Position numbers and translations under genes: made by a program | Shown: positions 7,028 to 16,317 of the stretch, piece after piece | How positions within the stretch are numbered: position 1 is the stretch's first letter | Layout: every line of letters starts with the position of its first letter | The notes under the pieces: model-generated | The model's database searches: none | Seen by the model: only the letters and a program-made list of their open reading frames with translations | What the model was told of the DNA's origin: nothing | Source of the DNA: Pseudomonadota bacterium | GTDB taxonomy: Bacteria; Desulfobacterota; Binatia; UBA9968 | Assembly: GCA_021324155.1 (NCBI GenBank) | Contig: JAJPJQ010000037.1 | Coordinates: forward strand, 1 to 36,426 | Direction of reading: 5' to 3' | Length of the DNA: 36,426 bases

Positions 7028-7933
7028 TCATACTCCTTGGGCCGAGAAGACGATGATGAGGCGCAGGAGAAAGCCGCCAATTAAGACAAGCACGGCGATA
7101 CCCAGCACGTTGTGCTCGCCGAGCAGGTCTCGGCGCCAGAACAGCGCGAGCGGTATCCCCATGCCGAGGATGATAACGCCGAGCAAGAGCAGCACGCCCC
7201 AGGCGCTAACCAACGCGCGAAATACCGGACCGAGACTGACCAAAAATGCGATAAGGACAATGAGTTCGAGGAGAACGACCCAGCCGTCGAGACGATGGAG
7301 CGCGTTCACGCCGGGCATCGTCCAGCGCGACCTATGTGCGAGCAGCAGCATCAGCGAAGCCGAAATCGACGCCGCGGAAATGACAAAGAGCATCCCGAGC
7401 AGCGGCGAATCGGACCATATCGGCCGATTCGTCACGGCCAGTAACACCCCGGTGTAACCGGCGACGAAAAATGCGAGCAAGCCGCCGATGATGGAGATAA
7501 CGGCGCCGACCGGCGCCGGGGGTCGCCACATGCGCGCGCGCGGCGAATCGATGCGGCCCTCCTCGGAAAGTGCGCTCACGAAAGCGATCAGCGAGAAGAG
7601 CCCGAAGATCGTCAGCGCCCACGAGCCGAGCGACATCGGCGACCACGGCTTGAACATAGGCTGGAACGTATTCGACTCGATCAGCATGTGCCAGAAGCGC
7701 AGCGGCCGATGAAGATCGAGCGTCAGCAGAATCCCGCTGAGCACGATGCACGGAAAGGAGATGTAATAACCGAGGCGCGCGAGCGGACGATCCGTCGGCC
7801 GGCCGAGGAAGTCGATCATCACGGCGATGAAATAGCAGCCGCCGGCGAGGCCGCCGACGAAAAAGTAAAGCACTACGAGCCAGCTCCAATCCGGCGGCGC
7901 GCTGAAAAACGTACTCGATGGAGGTGTGTTCAT
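7028..7933 (-). CDS. nrfD: NrfD-type membrane subunit of formate dehydrogenase
   Basis: The 301-aa product starts at the ATG at 7931-7933, overlapping the beta-subunit stop by ATGA; an open reading extends far upstream but is not coding. It is almost entirely hydrophobic with about eight to nine transmembrane helices. WLVVLYFFVGGLAGGCYFIAV near the N-terminus and the YISFPCIVLSGILLTLDLHRP segment are typical of NrfD/PsrC quinone-reactive anchors. It replaces the di-haem cytochrome b (FdnI) used in Escherichia coli and would pass electrons from formate to the quinone pool without haem. Confidence 0.9.
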   Translation of the reverse strand: MNTPPSSTFFSAPPDWSWLVVLYFFVGGLAGGCYFIAVMIDFLGRPTDRPLARLGYYISFPCIVLSGILLTLDLHRPLRFWHMLIESNTFQPMFKPWSPMSLGSWALTIFGLFSLIAFVSALSEEGRIDSPRARMWRPPAPVGAVISIIGGLLAFFVAGYTGVLLAVTNRPIWSDSPLLGMLFVISAASISASLMLLLAHRSRWTMPGVNALHRLDGWVVLLELIVLIAFLVSLGPVFRALVSAWGVLLLLGVIILGMGIPLALFWRRDLLGEHNVLGIAVLVLIGGFLLRLIIVFSAQGV

Positions 7934-8715
7934 GGCCGCTCCTCCGCACCGCGGTTGCGGAAGTTGATGACTCCGAAGAGACTCACCAGGACCGCGCCTA
8001 GCACCGAGAACCACGAGCCCAATTTCAAATTGCGCGTCGGCATCTGCGGATCGGGCGGCAGGTTGTAAACTTCCGGTCTGTCGACGAGCAGATAAAATGA
8101 GTTGAGGCCGCCGAGCATCTTTTCGTCGGCGCCGTAAAGATACGCGCGCTTCTCGCCCATCTGTTGCAGCTGCGCAACGCGCTTCTGCGCCCGGTCCTTC
8201 AGCTCGCGGATCGTGCCGAACTGGATCGACTCCGTCGGGCACGCCTGTGAACAAGCAGGCTGCATGCCGGCTTGCAGTCGGTCGTAGCAGAGCGTGCATT
8301 TTTGCGCGGTGCCGGACGCGGGATTGATGTCGATGACGCCAAACGGACACGCCGAGATGCAGTCGCGACAGCCGTTGCAGGCATCGGACTGGATAACCAC
8401 CGTGTCGAACTCGGTGCGGATGATCGCGCCGGTCGGACAAACCTCAAGACAGGCCGCCTGCACGCAGTGCTTGCAGACATCGCTCATCAACAGCCAGCGG
8501 CCGTCTTTGCGGTCGTCGGTGAACTGCTCGACGAATTTCACGTGGCGCCAGTGAATACCGTCGAGCGCGCGCGTGTTGTCGTAGCTGTTGCCGGAGAGCG
8601 TGGTCTGGCCGCCGTTCCTGCTGGGGAGCTGGTTCCATTCCTTGCAGGCGACCTCGCACGCTTTACAGCCGATGCACACCGTTGTGTCGGTGTAAAATCC
8701 CATTGGCTCAGCCAT
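7930..8715 (-). CDS. fdnH: Formate dehydrogenase beta subunit, four [4Fe-4S] clusters
   Basis: The 261-aa product is an FdnH/HybA-type ferredoxin subunit. Cysteine groups CIGCKACEVAC (14-24), CKHCVQAACLEVC, CNGCRDCISAC and CTLC/CSQAC give ligands for four cubane clusters. A hydrophobic helix near the C-terminus (LGSWFSVLGAVLVSLFGVI) would anchor it in the membrane. It lacks its own Tat signal, so it probably crosses the membrane bound to the Tat-bearing alpha subunit. GAGGTGA precedes the ATG, which is 8 nt after the alpha-subunit stop; the next gene overlaps its stop codon. Confidence 0.94.
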   Translation of the reverse strand: MAEPMGFYTDTTVCIGCKACEVACKEWNQLPSRNGGQTTLSGNSYDNTRALDGIHWRHVKFVEQFTDDRKDGRWLLMSDVCKHCVQAACLEVCPTGAIIRTEFDTVVIQSDACNGCRDCISACPFGVIDINPASGTAQKCTLCYDRLQAGMQPACSQACPTESIQFGTIRELKDRAQKRVAQLQQMGEKRAYLYGADEKMLGGLNSFYLLVDRPEVYNLPPDPQMPTRNLKLGSWFSVLGAVLVSLFGVINFRNRGAEERP

Positions 8716-8723
8716 AGATCACC

Positions 8724-11700
8724 TCAAGCCTTTTCGACGTTACACACGAAGGCTTTGCCTTCGTGCATCGAAACGTTCGGATCGCCGACGAGAGCCGTGA
8801 GCTCGTTCACCACATCGCCGGTCGAGAGACCCTCGTAGCCCCAGTGCCACGGCATGCCGACCTGATGGACGACCTTGTCGCCGATCTTGTACGGACGCAT
8901 ACGCTTGGTGACCAGAGCCTTCGCTTTGATTTGTGCGCGCGGGCTCGATATCTTCACCCAATCTAAGTTCTTGATCCCCTTTTCTTGCGCCAGCTCAGGG
9001 CTGATTTCGACGAACAGCTCCGGTTGCAGCTCCGTAAGCCATGGATTCCATCTGCTCATGGCGCCGGAGAGGTAGTGCTCCGTAAGACGGTACGTTGTCA
9101 AAGCATACGGAAACTTCGGATCCATCGGCGCCGCCAACGGGTTGGCGGGGTCTTTCCATATCTTGACGACCGGACTCGACTGCTGCTGGTAGAGCTGGTT
9201 CTTAACCGGAGACTCGACCGGCTCATAATGCGTCGGCAGCGGCCCATCGACCATTCCCGACGGGGCGAAGAGCCATCCGAGACCGTCGGCGCGCATGATG
9301 AACGGCGCGGTACCGGGCAGCGCATCCATGCCCGCCGCCCCCGGTTTCGCCTTGTCGTTCGGCGGCTTGGTCGCGATGTAATCCGGCACGTCGTAGCCGA
9401 CCCATTTTTTCGCCTCGGCGTCCCACCAGACCCACTTTTTGCGCTCGCTCCAGGGCTTGCCTTCCAAATCCGCCGAAGCGCGGTTGTACATGATGCGCCG
9501 GTTCGCCGGCCAGGCCCATCCCCACTGCAACTGCGCGCCGGGTTGGCCCGGCGGATCGGGCGTGCGGCGGTCCGGCAGATATTTGTCGGGCGCGGGAAAC
9601 ATGCCTGAGTAGATCCATGAGGCGCAGGTGGTCGAGCCGTCATCTTTCAACTCGGCGAAGCCGACGCAATGGCGCGCCGGATCGTCGGTGAAGAAACCGT
9701 TCATCTCCTTGTTAATCTTTATCCACGACGGCTCCCCTTTTTTTCTCTCTTCGGGATTCTCGTGCTCGTATTCCCAGGTGACGTTTTTCCAGCATTCGTC
9801 GCGTGGGAGCGTCGAATTCGCATAGAGCTTTTTCAGCCGTTTGCCGAGCTCGTAGCTGAACCATGTATCGGATTTACAGTCGCCGGGCGCCTCGGCGGCT
9901 TTGTGATGGAACTGCAGCATGCGCTGCGTGTTGGTGAACGTTCCGTCGATCTCCGCGACCTGCGTCGCCGGCAGGTAGAAGACTTCCGTCTTGATGTCGG
10001 CGGGCTTCACCTCGCCGCTCTTGACTTCCGGGGCCCCTTTCCAGTAGTTCGCGCTCTCCGTCAGCCAGTTGTCTTTTACGACGAGCCATTCCAGCTTGCG
10101 CATCGCCGCGCGCTCGAGACGCGCATTCAGCGAGGTCGCCGGATTCTGCCCGACGAGGATCATCCCTTTGACCTTGCCCGCGTTCATCGCGGCAAACATC
10201 GCCATGTGCGAATGGTCGCCGAGGATCTTCGGATGCCAGTCGTAGCCGAACTGGTTTTCCGGCGTCGCCTTATCGCCGTAGACTGATTTTAGATACGAAA
10301 CCATGAACTTCGGCATGTTCGCCCAGTAGCCAGTCGGCAGCGTCTCGGCGGTCAGGTAATCGCCCAGCGTATCGTGCTTCTTGAGCGCGGTAGGCGCGGC
10401 CATGTAGCCATGGATCGAATGGTAAAGCGTTGGCACATCAGTCGATCCCTGGATCGACGCGTGGCCGCGGAGCGCCATGATGCCTGCGCCGGGCCGTCCG
10501 ACATTGCCCAACAAGAGCTGCAGCAGCGCGGCGCAGCCGATGATCTGCACGCCGTGGGTGTGCTGCGTCCACGCGACGGCGTAGGCGAAGGACACGGTGC
10601 GGTCGGCGCCGGAGTTGGCGAGGATCGTTTCGGCGACCTTGAGGAAAGTCTCCTTCGGACAGCCGGTATTCTGCTCGACCATTTCCGGCGTGTAGCGGCT
10701 GAAGTGCCGCTTCAAAATCTGGAAGACGCAGTGCGGATTTTGCAGCGTCATGTCCTTTTCAGGAGCCGGCTTCACCAGCGCTTGAACGAGCGCGGTGAAG
10801 GGCGGTTTCGAAGTCTCGTTGCCGCTCGGCTGAGCGCCGCTCTTCGGTGCCGCAGGACCGCCCGGCTGATTAGCCTGGCCTGTCGGCATCTTACCGGCCT
10901 CACCGGATTGCGCGGTGCTCGCGGTCCGCCCCTGATCGCCGATTTTTGTGCGCGCGTATTGCCAGGTCGCGCCGTCGTACTGCCCGATGAACGCGTTGAA
11001 GGGCCACTCAGGCACTCCGCCCTTGTACTCTACAAGGCCGGAGAAAACGCCGTTGAGATCTTCGGTGTCTTTGAAGTCTTCATTGATGATCGTCGCGGCG
11101 TTGGTGTAGTTGACGAGCCATGTCTTGAAGAACGGATCGGTCTGCCACCGCTCGTTGTTGATCACGTAATTGATGATGCCGCCGAGAAAAGCGATGTCGG
11201 AGCCCGCACGCAACGGCGCGTAGATGTCGGCGACGGCGCTCGTGCGCGTGAACCGCGGATCGATGTGGATGATCTTCGCGCCGTGCTCGACCTTGGCCTT
11301 CATCGGCCAGCGGAACGCAACGGGATGGTTCTCCGCCATGTTCGAGCCCATAACGACGATGCAGTCGGAGTCGCGCATGGCTCGCGGATACATCGTGGCC
11401 GCGCCGCGGCCGAAGCGTGTCCCCAGACCGGGGACGCTGGAGCTGTGTCATATTCGCGCTTGGTTCTCGATCGCGACGATGCCGAGCCCGCGCATCAACT
11501 TCTGATGCACGTGGTTGAACTCGGTCTCGAGCGTCGCGCCGCCGAGCGCAAAGATCGCCGGCGTCATGTTGACGAGCTTGCCGTTGGGAAGCCTCTCTAT
11601 GAAGGTCTCGTCGCGTGTCTTCTTCACTAGCTCGGCGATGCGGTTCATCGCGCGGTCGAGATCCCACACTTCCCAGTCGGTGCCGCCGGGCGAACGGTGC

Positions 11701-12023
11701 AGCACTTGCGTAGGCCGGTTGGGGTTGACGTGAAGCTGGAAAATCGCCGCGCCCTTCGGGCAGAGCGTGCCCTCGTTGTGCGGGCTTCGCGGGTCGCCTT
11801 CTATGTTAACGATGTGACCGTCGACCGTGTGGACAAGGGTGGCGCAGCCGACCGAGCAGTAAGGACACAGGCTGGGAGTAACCTTCGCATTTTTGATCCG
11901 GAGCGCCTGCGCCTGCGCAACTGCGGGCCCGAGGTTCACTCCAGATCCGACCAACCCTCCGAGCGCCGTTCCGCTGGCGGCGGCGACGGAGAAGCGGAGA
12001 AAGTCACGCCTGGAAACGTCCAT
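8724..12023 (-). CDS. fdnG: Formate dehydrogenase catalytic subunit, selenocysteine-containing, Tat-exported
   Basis: The 1099-aa selenoprotein oxidises formate to CO2 at a Mo/W bis-MGD centre in the periplasm. The start has GAGGAGG five nt before ATG. Residues 4-11 (SRRDFLRF) are a twin-arginine signal. Cys53, Cys56, Cys60 and Cys88 bind a [4Fe-4S] cluster. Codon 192 is UGA (11448-11450) in the context ENQARI-U-HSSSV. This is the position of selenocysteine in the FdnG family (NQARV-U-H), and the frame continues past it for 907 more codons. A SECIS-like hairpin follows. A Gly/Pro/Ser/Gln-rich insertion lies at about 366-408. The gene is first in the operon. selA, selB, selC and selD are not in the window but must exist if this is functional. 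Confidence 0.95.
11414..11438 (-). promoter_or_regulatory. Bacterial SECIS element of the formate dehydrogenase selenocysteine codon
   Basis: In the mRNA the hairpin begins 9 nt after the UGA. The upper stem is GUCCCC paired with GGGGAC around the loop GGUCU. Below it AGC pairs with GCU, leaving a two-nt bulge (AC) on the 3' side. The GGUCU apical loop is the same as that I recall for Escherichia coli fdhF, where SelB recognises it. The 18-nt distance from UGA to loop is within the bacterial range. Confidence 0.85.
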
Positions 12024-12087
12024 AGAACCCTCCTCGGAATAGGTCCGTAAGACTTATTTTAAAGGGCTATATAGTACCCCTGTTTCC

Positions 12088-12116
12088 TATATCTCCTAGG
12101 GATAAACGGCTGTCAA
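12088..12116 (-). promoter_or_regulatory. Candidate promoter of the formate dehydrogenase operon
   Basis: On the minus strand, a perfect TTGACA (12116-12111) lies 88 nt before the fdnG start in an AT-rich region unlike its surroundings. About 17-19 nt downstream is GATATAGG, which offers a -10 of the form GATATA or TATAGG. A second AT-rich block, ACTATATAG, lies slightly further downstream. I recognise no FNR, NarL or sigma54 site. Confidence 0.45.
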
Positions 12117-12179
12117 GGGTAAAATCTTTTGTGAAATTAAAGGGAAACAAAGACGCAAAATGGCGATATTAGGATAAAT

Positions 12180-12204
12180 ATGGCCGGCAGGCTCCGCCGG
12201 CCAT
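12180..12204 (-). terminator. Hairpin between the DUF4388 gene and the formate dehydrogenase operon
   Basis: ATGGCCGGC at 12180-12188 pairs perfectly with GCCGGCCAT at 12196-12204 around a 7-nt loop. On the minus strand it is followed by ATTTATCC, a weak U-rich tail. It lies 91 nt downstream of the DUF4388 stop codon and upstream of the fdnG promoter, so a rho-independent terminator for the DUF4388 transcript is likely. Confidence 0.6.
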
Positions 12205-12295
12205 CACGCATCGTGATTTCTATGGATATTGATGCGATCGTTGACTGCCAAGCCGGTGGATGCGGTCGCGCACCTGCGTTGCGGCCGGCTCTTCA

Positions 12296-13141
12296 CTACA
12301 ACGTGAAATTCTGGGAATTCGCGGGCGGAACTTTGAGCGCGCGGATCTCTTCGCTCATGCGCTGTTGAAAGCGGGCCTTCAGTCGCTTGTCAGGGATGAC
12401 TTGGCATACCGATTCCACCAGCTCGGGAATGCGGCTCTTGGGAAACGCATCTTCCGTCGCGCCGAGCGCGGCGATCTGGTCGCGGACAACGACGGACGCG
12501 ATCGGGCCGGATACCTCGGCCAGACCGTGAACCATGCGATCGAAAAAGCCCGGCGGAACCGGATCGGCGACCGTTTTACGCGCCGTCTCTCTGGTGGCGG
12601 CCGCGCCGCCGGCAGCGAGTTGGACCAAGCCCTCTTTATGCAGCGCGCAGATAATTTTCGCGGTCTCGAAATAGGGCAGCTTCGCGGCTTCGGCGACCGA
12701 TTTTACGGTGCGAGCGGAATTAATCCGGCTCAAGATTTTCCATTCATCTGCGCTAAGTGAAATCGGGCGCGAGAACTGCCCGTCGGCTTCGGCGATGCGG
12801 AACACGGCGTTTTCGGTCGGCACGATTTCCTGAATGCGCTCGAGCTCGCGGGAGACCCCGAGCCATTCCGACAGCATGTCGCGGGTCGGACGCGAGACTG
12901 TTCGTTGCGCAACGCTGGCGTCCTTCGTCAGCGTAAAATTCCCCTCATTCCAGGTGATCGGATGGAAAAAAGCCTTTTCGCCTTCGCCGAGAGGGGAAAC
13001 CGCATGCGCAACTTCGCCGTCGATGAAATAGATGTCGACGGCCTCGTTGCCGCGGCTGAGCCTCAGCTGTCCGGATTTTTTTGTCAGAATGCAGAGTTGC
13101 AGAACGTCGGTCAGACTGATTTGCGAGAGTGAGCCTTGCAT
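12296..13141 (-). CDS. DUF4388 (PATAN-like) domain protein
   Basis: The 281-aa product starts at the ATG at 13141, with GAGGAAGG about 9 nt upstream. The N-terminal 100 residues match the DUF4388 pattern (MQGSLSQISLTDVLQLC, then SGQLRLSRGNEAVDIYFIDG-like). This domain is frequent in Deltaproteobacteria and Cyanobacteria signalling proteins and often sits beside response-regulator or GTPase modules. The middle part (about 125-185) looks like a winged helix, with SADEWKILSRINSARTVKSV. The C-terminal 80 residues are helical and unassigned. No receiver or kinase domain is present. A cytoplasmic signalling or adaptor role is likely; the partner is unknown. Confidence 0.75.
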   Translation of the reverse strand: MQGSLSQISLTDVLQLCILTKKSGQLRLSRGNEAVDIYFIDGEVAHAVSPLGEGEKAFFHPITWNEGNFTLTKDASVAQRTVSRPTRDMLSEWLGVSRELERIQEIVPTENAVFRIAEADGQFSRPISLSADEWKILSRINSARTVKSVAEAAKLPYFETAKIICALHKEGLVQLAAGGAAATRETARKTVADPVPPGFFDRMVHGLAEVSGPIASVVVRDQIAALGATEDAFPKSRIPELVESVCQVIPDKRLKARFQQRMSEEIRALKVPPANSQNFTL

Positions 13142-13175
13142 CGGTGTTCCCTTCCTCGACGGTTGACGCCCGAAC

Positions 13176-13262
13176 CTACAGGTCCATTTCGCGGGCGACC
13201 GACCCGAAGATGAAAGCAAATAAGGACGCGGCGATTATTGTCAGGACGGTTAGCAGCAGCAT
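13176..13262 (-). CDS. Possible 28-aa single-span membrane peptide
   Basis: A short frame from an ATG at 13260-13262 encodes MLLLTVLTIIAASLFAFIF followed by GSVAREMDL and a TAG. AGGTGA lies five nt upstream of the ATG. The product would be one transmembrane helix with a short charged tail, in the size range of peptides such as CydX or KdpF, although it matches neither. It ends 34 nt before the DUF4388 start on the same strand, so the two could be co-transcribed. Coding evidence is limited to the ribosome site and hydrophobicity. I see nothing else in 13263-13427. Confidence 0.4.
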   Translation of the reverse strand: MLLLTVLTIIAASLFAFIFGSVAREMDL

Positions 13263-13427
13263 TGTTTCACCTGTGCGGGTCGTCGATTCATCGCGGCGAT
13301 TTCCGCCTCTCCTAGTGTGTAGAAGAAGCCGGTCGAAACGACAATGAGGTAAACACCCGAATGCGGCGGGAAAAAAGCCCGAAAAATCACCGCCATCGAC
13401 TACATGCGGCGCGTTGTGTGAGATGGT

Positions 13428-13790
13428 CTATTCGGAATGCAGCGCGATTCTGTTGCCCTCGCTATCGAGGACAATCGAGCGATACCCGTGCGGACCGATC
13501 TGGTGCTTTGGCTCGAGTACCTTACCGCCATTCGCCCCAACCGCAGCGATTGCCTGATCGAGGCGGCCGTTGGCGTTTAAATAAAGAAGCGGCCCCTTCG
13601 TGGAGGGCTCATCGCTCTCGCCTTTGAGGAGGCAGCCGCCGGCGTCGCCCTCGCTGTGCGGCAATACGCCGATGCCGGTGCCCCCGAACTCCTCCTTTTT
13701 CACATTTCCGCCCAGGACGGCGGAGTAGAACTTGATCGCGCGGTCGAGATCTTTTACCGGGATGTCCACCCAGACGATTTGATTGGCCAT
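13428..13790 (-). CDS. VOC-family (glyoxalase-like) protein
   Basis: The 120-aa product is a single vicinal-oxygen-chelate module: MANQIVWVDIPVKDLDRAIKF-like start, then FYSAVLGG, and near the end GPHGYRSIVLDSEGNRIALHS. Such proteins form dimers of paired beta-alpha-beta-beta-beta units. Members include glyoxalases, dioxygenases and antibiotic-binding proteins. This one resembles the small PhnB/CFP30B-like group without an assigned reaction. GGAGGAG precedes the ATG at 13790, and ilvD ends 17 nt upstream, so it is probably co-transcribed with ilvD. The link to branched-chain amino acid synthesis is unclear. Confidence 0.85.
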   Translation of the reverse strand: MANQIVWVDIPVKDLDRAIKFYSAVLGGNVKKEEFGGTGIGVLPHSEGDAGGCLLKGESDEPSTKGPLLYLNANGRLDQAIAAVGANGGKVLEPKHQIGPHGYRSIVLDSEGNRIALHSE

Positions 13791-13807
13791 GATTGTCTCC
13801 TCCAGAA

Positions 13808-15481
13808 CTATCTTGTCACTGCTCCTTCCGATGCGGAAGAGACCAGCTTGGCGTATTTCGCCATGACGCCGGTTTTGTAGCGCGGCGCCGGCGGCGTCCA
13901 ATTTTTCAAGCGCGCGGCGATTTCGTTCGCCGAAAGATCTAGATCGAGACGGCGCTTCTCGATATCGAAGACAATCGTGTCGCCGTCGCGCACCGCAGCA
14001 ATGGGACCGCCCGCCGCGGCCTCGGGCGCGACATGGCCGGCCATGAGTCCGTGTGTGGCGCCGGAAAAACGTCCGTCGGTCAGCAGCGCGACGGAATCGC
14101 CGAGACCGGCGCCGACGAGCGCCGCGGTGACGGCGAGCATCTCGCGCATTCCGGGGCCCCCTTTCGGCCCTTCGTAGCGGATCACGACAACGTCGTTGGC
14201 TTTGATCTGCTGCCGCTGCACCGCCTTGAACGCGTCTTCCTCGCGGTCGAAGACCCGCGCCGGACCGCGGTGGAGCATGCGCTCGTGTCCCGCGACTTTG
14301 ACGACGCATCCTTCGGGCGCGAGATTGCCGTGCAGTATCACGAGGCCGCCGGTTGGCTTCAGCGGTTGGGACACAGGCCGGAGCACCTCCTGGCCTTTTG
14401 CCTCGACGGCTTGCGCAGCAGCCTCCCCGAGCGTTTTCCCGGTGACCGTTAGCGCATCGCGGTGCACCAGTCCGGCCTCTGTCAGCCGCCGCGCGAGCAG
14501 CTGGATGCCGCCCGCCGCGTAGAGATCGTTCGCGACGAACCTACCGCCAGGTTTTAAATCGGCCAGCAACGGCGTGCGCGAGCTGATGTGGTCGAAGTCG
14601 TCGATTGTGAGCGGGACGCCGGCCTCGCGCGCGATAGCGAGCAGGTGGAGCACGGCGTTCGTCGAGCCGCCGGTGGCGGCGACGGCCGCGATCGCGTTCT
14701 CAAGCGCCTGGCGCGTGACGATACGCGACGGACGGATATCTTTTCGCAAGAGTTCCATCACGAGCTCGCCCGCTTTGAACGCGGCGTCGTCCTTCTCCTC
14801 CGCGACGGCGGGAATGCCGTTGCTGCCGAGCGGCGAGATGCCTAAAAATTCCATCACGGTGGACATTGTATTGGCCGTGAACTGCCCACCGCAGGCGCCG
14901 GCGCCGGGACAGGCGCTGTCCTCGATCGCCTTGAATTCTTCGGCGCCGATCTTGCCGCCAGCGTACGCGCCGACCGCCTCGAACACATCCTGAATTGTGA
15001 GATCGCGCCCGGCGAGGCGCCCGGGAGCGATCGAGCCGCCATAGAGCGCGAGTCCTGGGATATCGAGACGGGCAAGCGCCATCACGACACCGGGATTGGT
15101 CTTGTCGCAGCCCGAGATGCACACGAGCCCGTCGAAATGATTGCCGCGGGCGACCAGCTCGATCGAATCGGCGATCACTTCGCGGCTGATGAGCGAACAC
15201 TTCATGCCCTCGGTTCCCATGCTGATGCCGTCGGAAATCGAGACCGTATTGAACTCCATCGGCGTCCCGCCCGCGGCTCGGATGCCTTCCTTCACCTTCG
15301 CCGCGAGCCGGCGCAGGTGGAAATTGCAAGGTCCGATTTCGATCCAGGTGTTGGCTACGCCGATGATCGGGCGCGCAAGATCCTGATCGGTAAAACCGAC
15401 GCCTTTCAGCATCGCGCGCGACGGCGCGCGGTCCGGCCCCTCGGTAATCACACGGCTCCGCTGTTTTCCGTCTTCCGGCAT
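13808..15481 (-). CDS. ilvD: Dihydroxy-acid dehydratase
   Basis: The 557-aa product is IlvD, which dehydrates 2,3-dihydroxy-isovalerate and 2,3-dihydroxy-3-methylvalerate to the 2-keto acids of valine and isoleucine synthesis. Three cluster-ligand cysteines are visible: Cys52 in GPCNFH, Cys125 in [10 protein letters not shown] and Cys197 in [12 protein letters not shown], as in bacterial dehydratases of the bacterial-plant type. The C-terminal [10 protein letters not shown] carries the catalytic serine region. The ATG at 15481 has GAGGAA at a good distance; the TTG codon just before it is too close. No other ilv or leu genes are adjacent. Confidence 0.96.
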   Translation of the reverse strand: MPEDGKQRSRVITEGPDRAPSRAMLKGVGFTDQDLARPIIGVANTWIEIGPCNFHLRRLAAKVKEGIRAAGGTPMEFNTVSISDGISMGTEGMKCSLISREVIADSIELVARGNHFDGLVCISGCDKTNPGVVMALARLDIPGLALYGGSIAPGRLAGRDLTIQDVFEAVGAYAGGKIGAEEFKAIEDSACPGAGACGGQFTANTMSTVMEFLGISPLGSNGIPAVAEEKDDAAFKAGELVMELLRKDIRPSRIVTRQALENAIAAVAATGGSTNAVLHLLAIAREAGVPLTIDDFDHISSRTPLLADLKPGGRFVANDLYAAGGIQLLARRLTEAGLVHRDALTVTGKTLGEAAAQAVEAKGQEVLRPVSQPLKPTGGLVILHGNLAPEGCVVKVAGHERMLHRGPARVFDREEDAFKAVQRQQIKANDVVVIRYEGPKGGPGMREMLAVTAALVGAGLGDSVALLTDGRFSGATHGLMAGHVAPEAAAGGPIAAVRDGDTIVFDIEKRRLDLDLSANEIAARLKNWTPPAPRYKTGVMAKYAKLVSSASEGAVTR

Positions 15482-15674
15482 CAATGTTCCTCGCTAATTT
15501 AGAATGGAGTATCTCAGAAATTTAACTATGCCGAAGCTTGTTTTGCAAACTCCGCTCCCGGCCGCCGCTTTCGCTTCCCGCAGTCCCGGCTTATCGATCG
15601 CACTCATCCGGCGGTGTTTCGCGATTCGCGCCTTGGCGCCCGCAGGGGAAAAAAAATGCGCGACTATGCCTTGA

Positions 15675-15692
15675 GCGGTCGGCGCCGACCGC
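15675..15692. promoter_or_regulatory. Perfect 18-bp palindrome before the 202-aa exported protein
   Basis: GCGGTCGGCGCCGACCGC at 15675-15692 is an exact palindrome ending 13 nt before the ATG at 15706. It could be an operator for a dimeric regulator, or could hide the ribosome site in an mRNA hairpin. No promoter is obvious nearby. Otherwise the 15482-15705 gap shows nothing recognisable. Confidence 0.45.
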
Positions 15693-15705
15693 CTATCCTG
15701 TCGGC

Positions 15706-16314
15706 ATGCCCCAGAGGCTTTTCAGCAAATCCTGTACGTTAGTTATCGCCGCGGGTTTGCTGATTCAGCTCACCGCGTTTGGTATCGCGCGCTCGCGCGA
15801 GGACGGCAACAGACTGCAGCGCAAGATCGATGATATCGTCGCGAACGGATCGGCGCGGACGCCGAAATCGAAAATCACGCCGCTCTCCGAAAGCGAAGTG
15901 AACTCCTATCTGGCGTTCAATGTCCGGGATAACATTCCCCGCGGCTTGGCGCAGCCGGAAATTTCAATGGTCGGCAACGGGACGCTCACCGGCCGGGTCC
16001 TCGTCGACATGGACGAGTTCAAGCGCGGACGCGATACGCAAGACTTCCTGGACCCGCTGAATTACATCTCCGGACAAGTACCCGTCACGGCGCGCGGCGT
16101 GCTGCGCGCGGAAGGCGGCAAGGGCCGCTTTCAGCTGGCCTCCGCCGAGCTCATGGGCGTTTCGCTTCCGCGACAGCTCGTGCAGGAGTTGGTCGGCTAC
16201 TTTTCACGGACGCCGGAAAATCCGCGCGGATTCGATCTCGATGCGCCGTTCGATCTGCCGGCGAAAATCCGCAGAATCGAAATTAAGCAAGGCGAGGCGT
16301 TGGTCGCGCAGTAA
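15706..16314 (+). CDS. Exported protein of unknown function
   Basis: The 202-aa product begins MPQRLFSKSCTLVIAAGLLI, a Sec signal or N-terminal anchor. The rest reads like a beta-rich periplasmic domain: ITPLSESEVNSYLAFNV, SMVGNGTLTGRVLVDMDEF, VPVTARGVLRAEGGKGRFQL and a C-terminal LPAKIRRIEIKQGEALV. This alternation of conserved Gly-containing strands resembles lipid-binding DUF2993/LmeA-like proteins, but only loosely. The ATG at 15706 is chosen because the earlier in-frame segment is low-complexity and unlike a signal. It converges on the next gene with a 3-nt gap. Confidence 0.65.
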   Translation: MPQRLFSKSCTLVIAAGLLIQLTAFGIARSREDGNRLQRKIDDIVANGSARTPKSKITPLSESEVNSYLAFNVRDNIPRGLAQPEISMVGNGTLTGRVLVDMDEFKRGRDTQDFLDPLNYISGQVPVTARGVLRAEGGKGRFQLASAELMGVSLPRQLVQELVGYFSRTPENPRGFDLDAPFDLPAKIRRIEIKQGEALVAQ

Positions 16315-16317
16315 CGT

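Noticed and set aside
11448-11450. In-frame UGA as a nonsense mutation splitting the formate dehydrogenase gene
   Set aside because: The stop is at the known Sec position, followed by His as in the family, the frame is intact on both sides and a SECIS hairpin follows.
10374-11630. 418-aa open frame on the plus strand
   Set aside because: It is the antisense of the formate dehydrogenase gene; the Arg/Ala/Gly/His-rich product shows no domain, and long antisense frames are expected in GC-rich DNA.
13428-14309. 293-aa reading of the VOC gene with an N-terminal extension
   Set aside because: The extra residues lie inside ilvD in another frame and are Arg-rich; GGAGGAG precedes the ATG at 13790.
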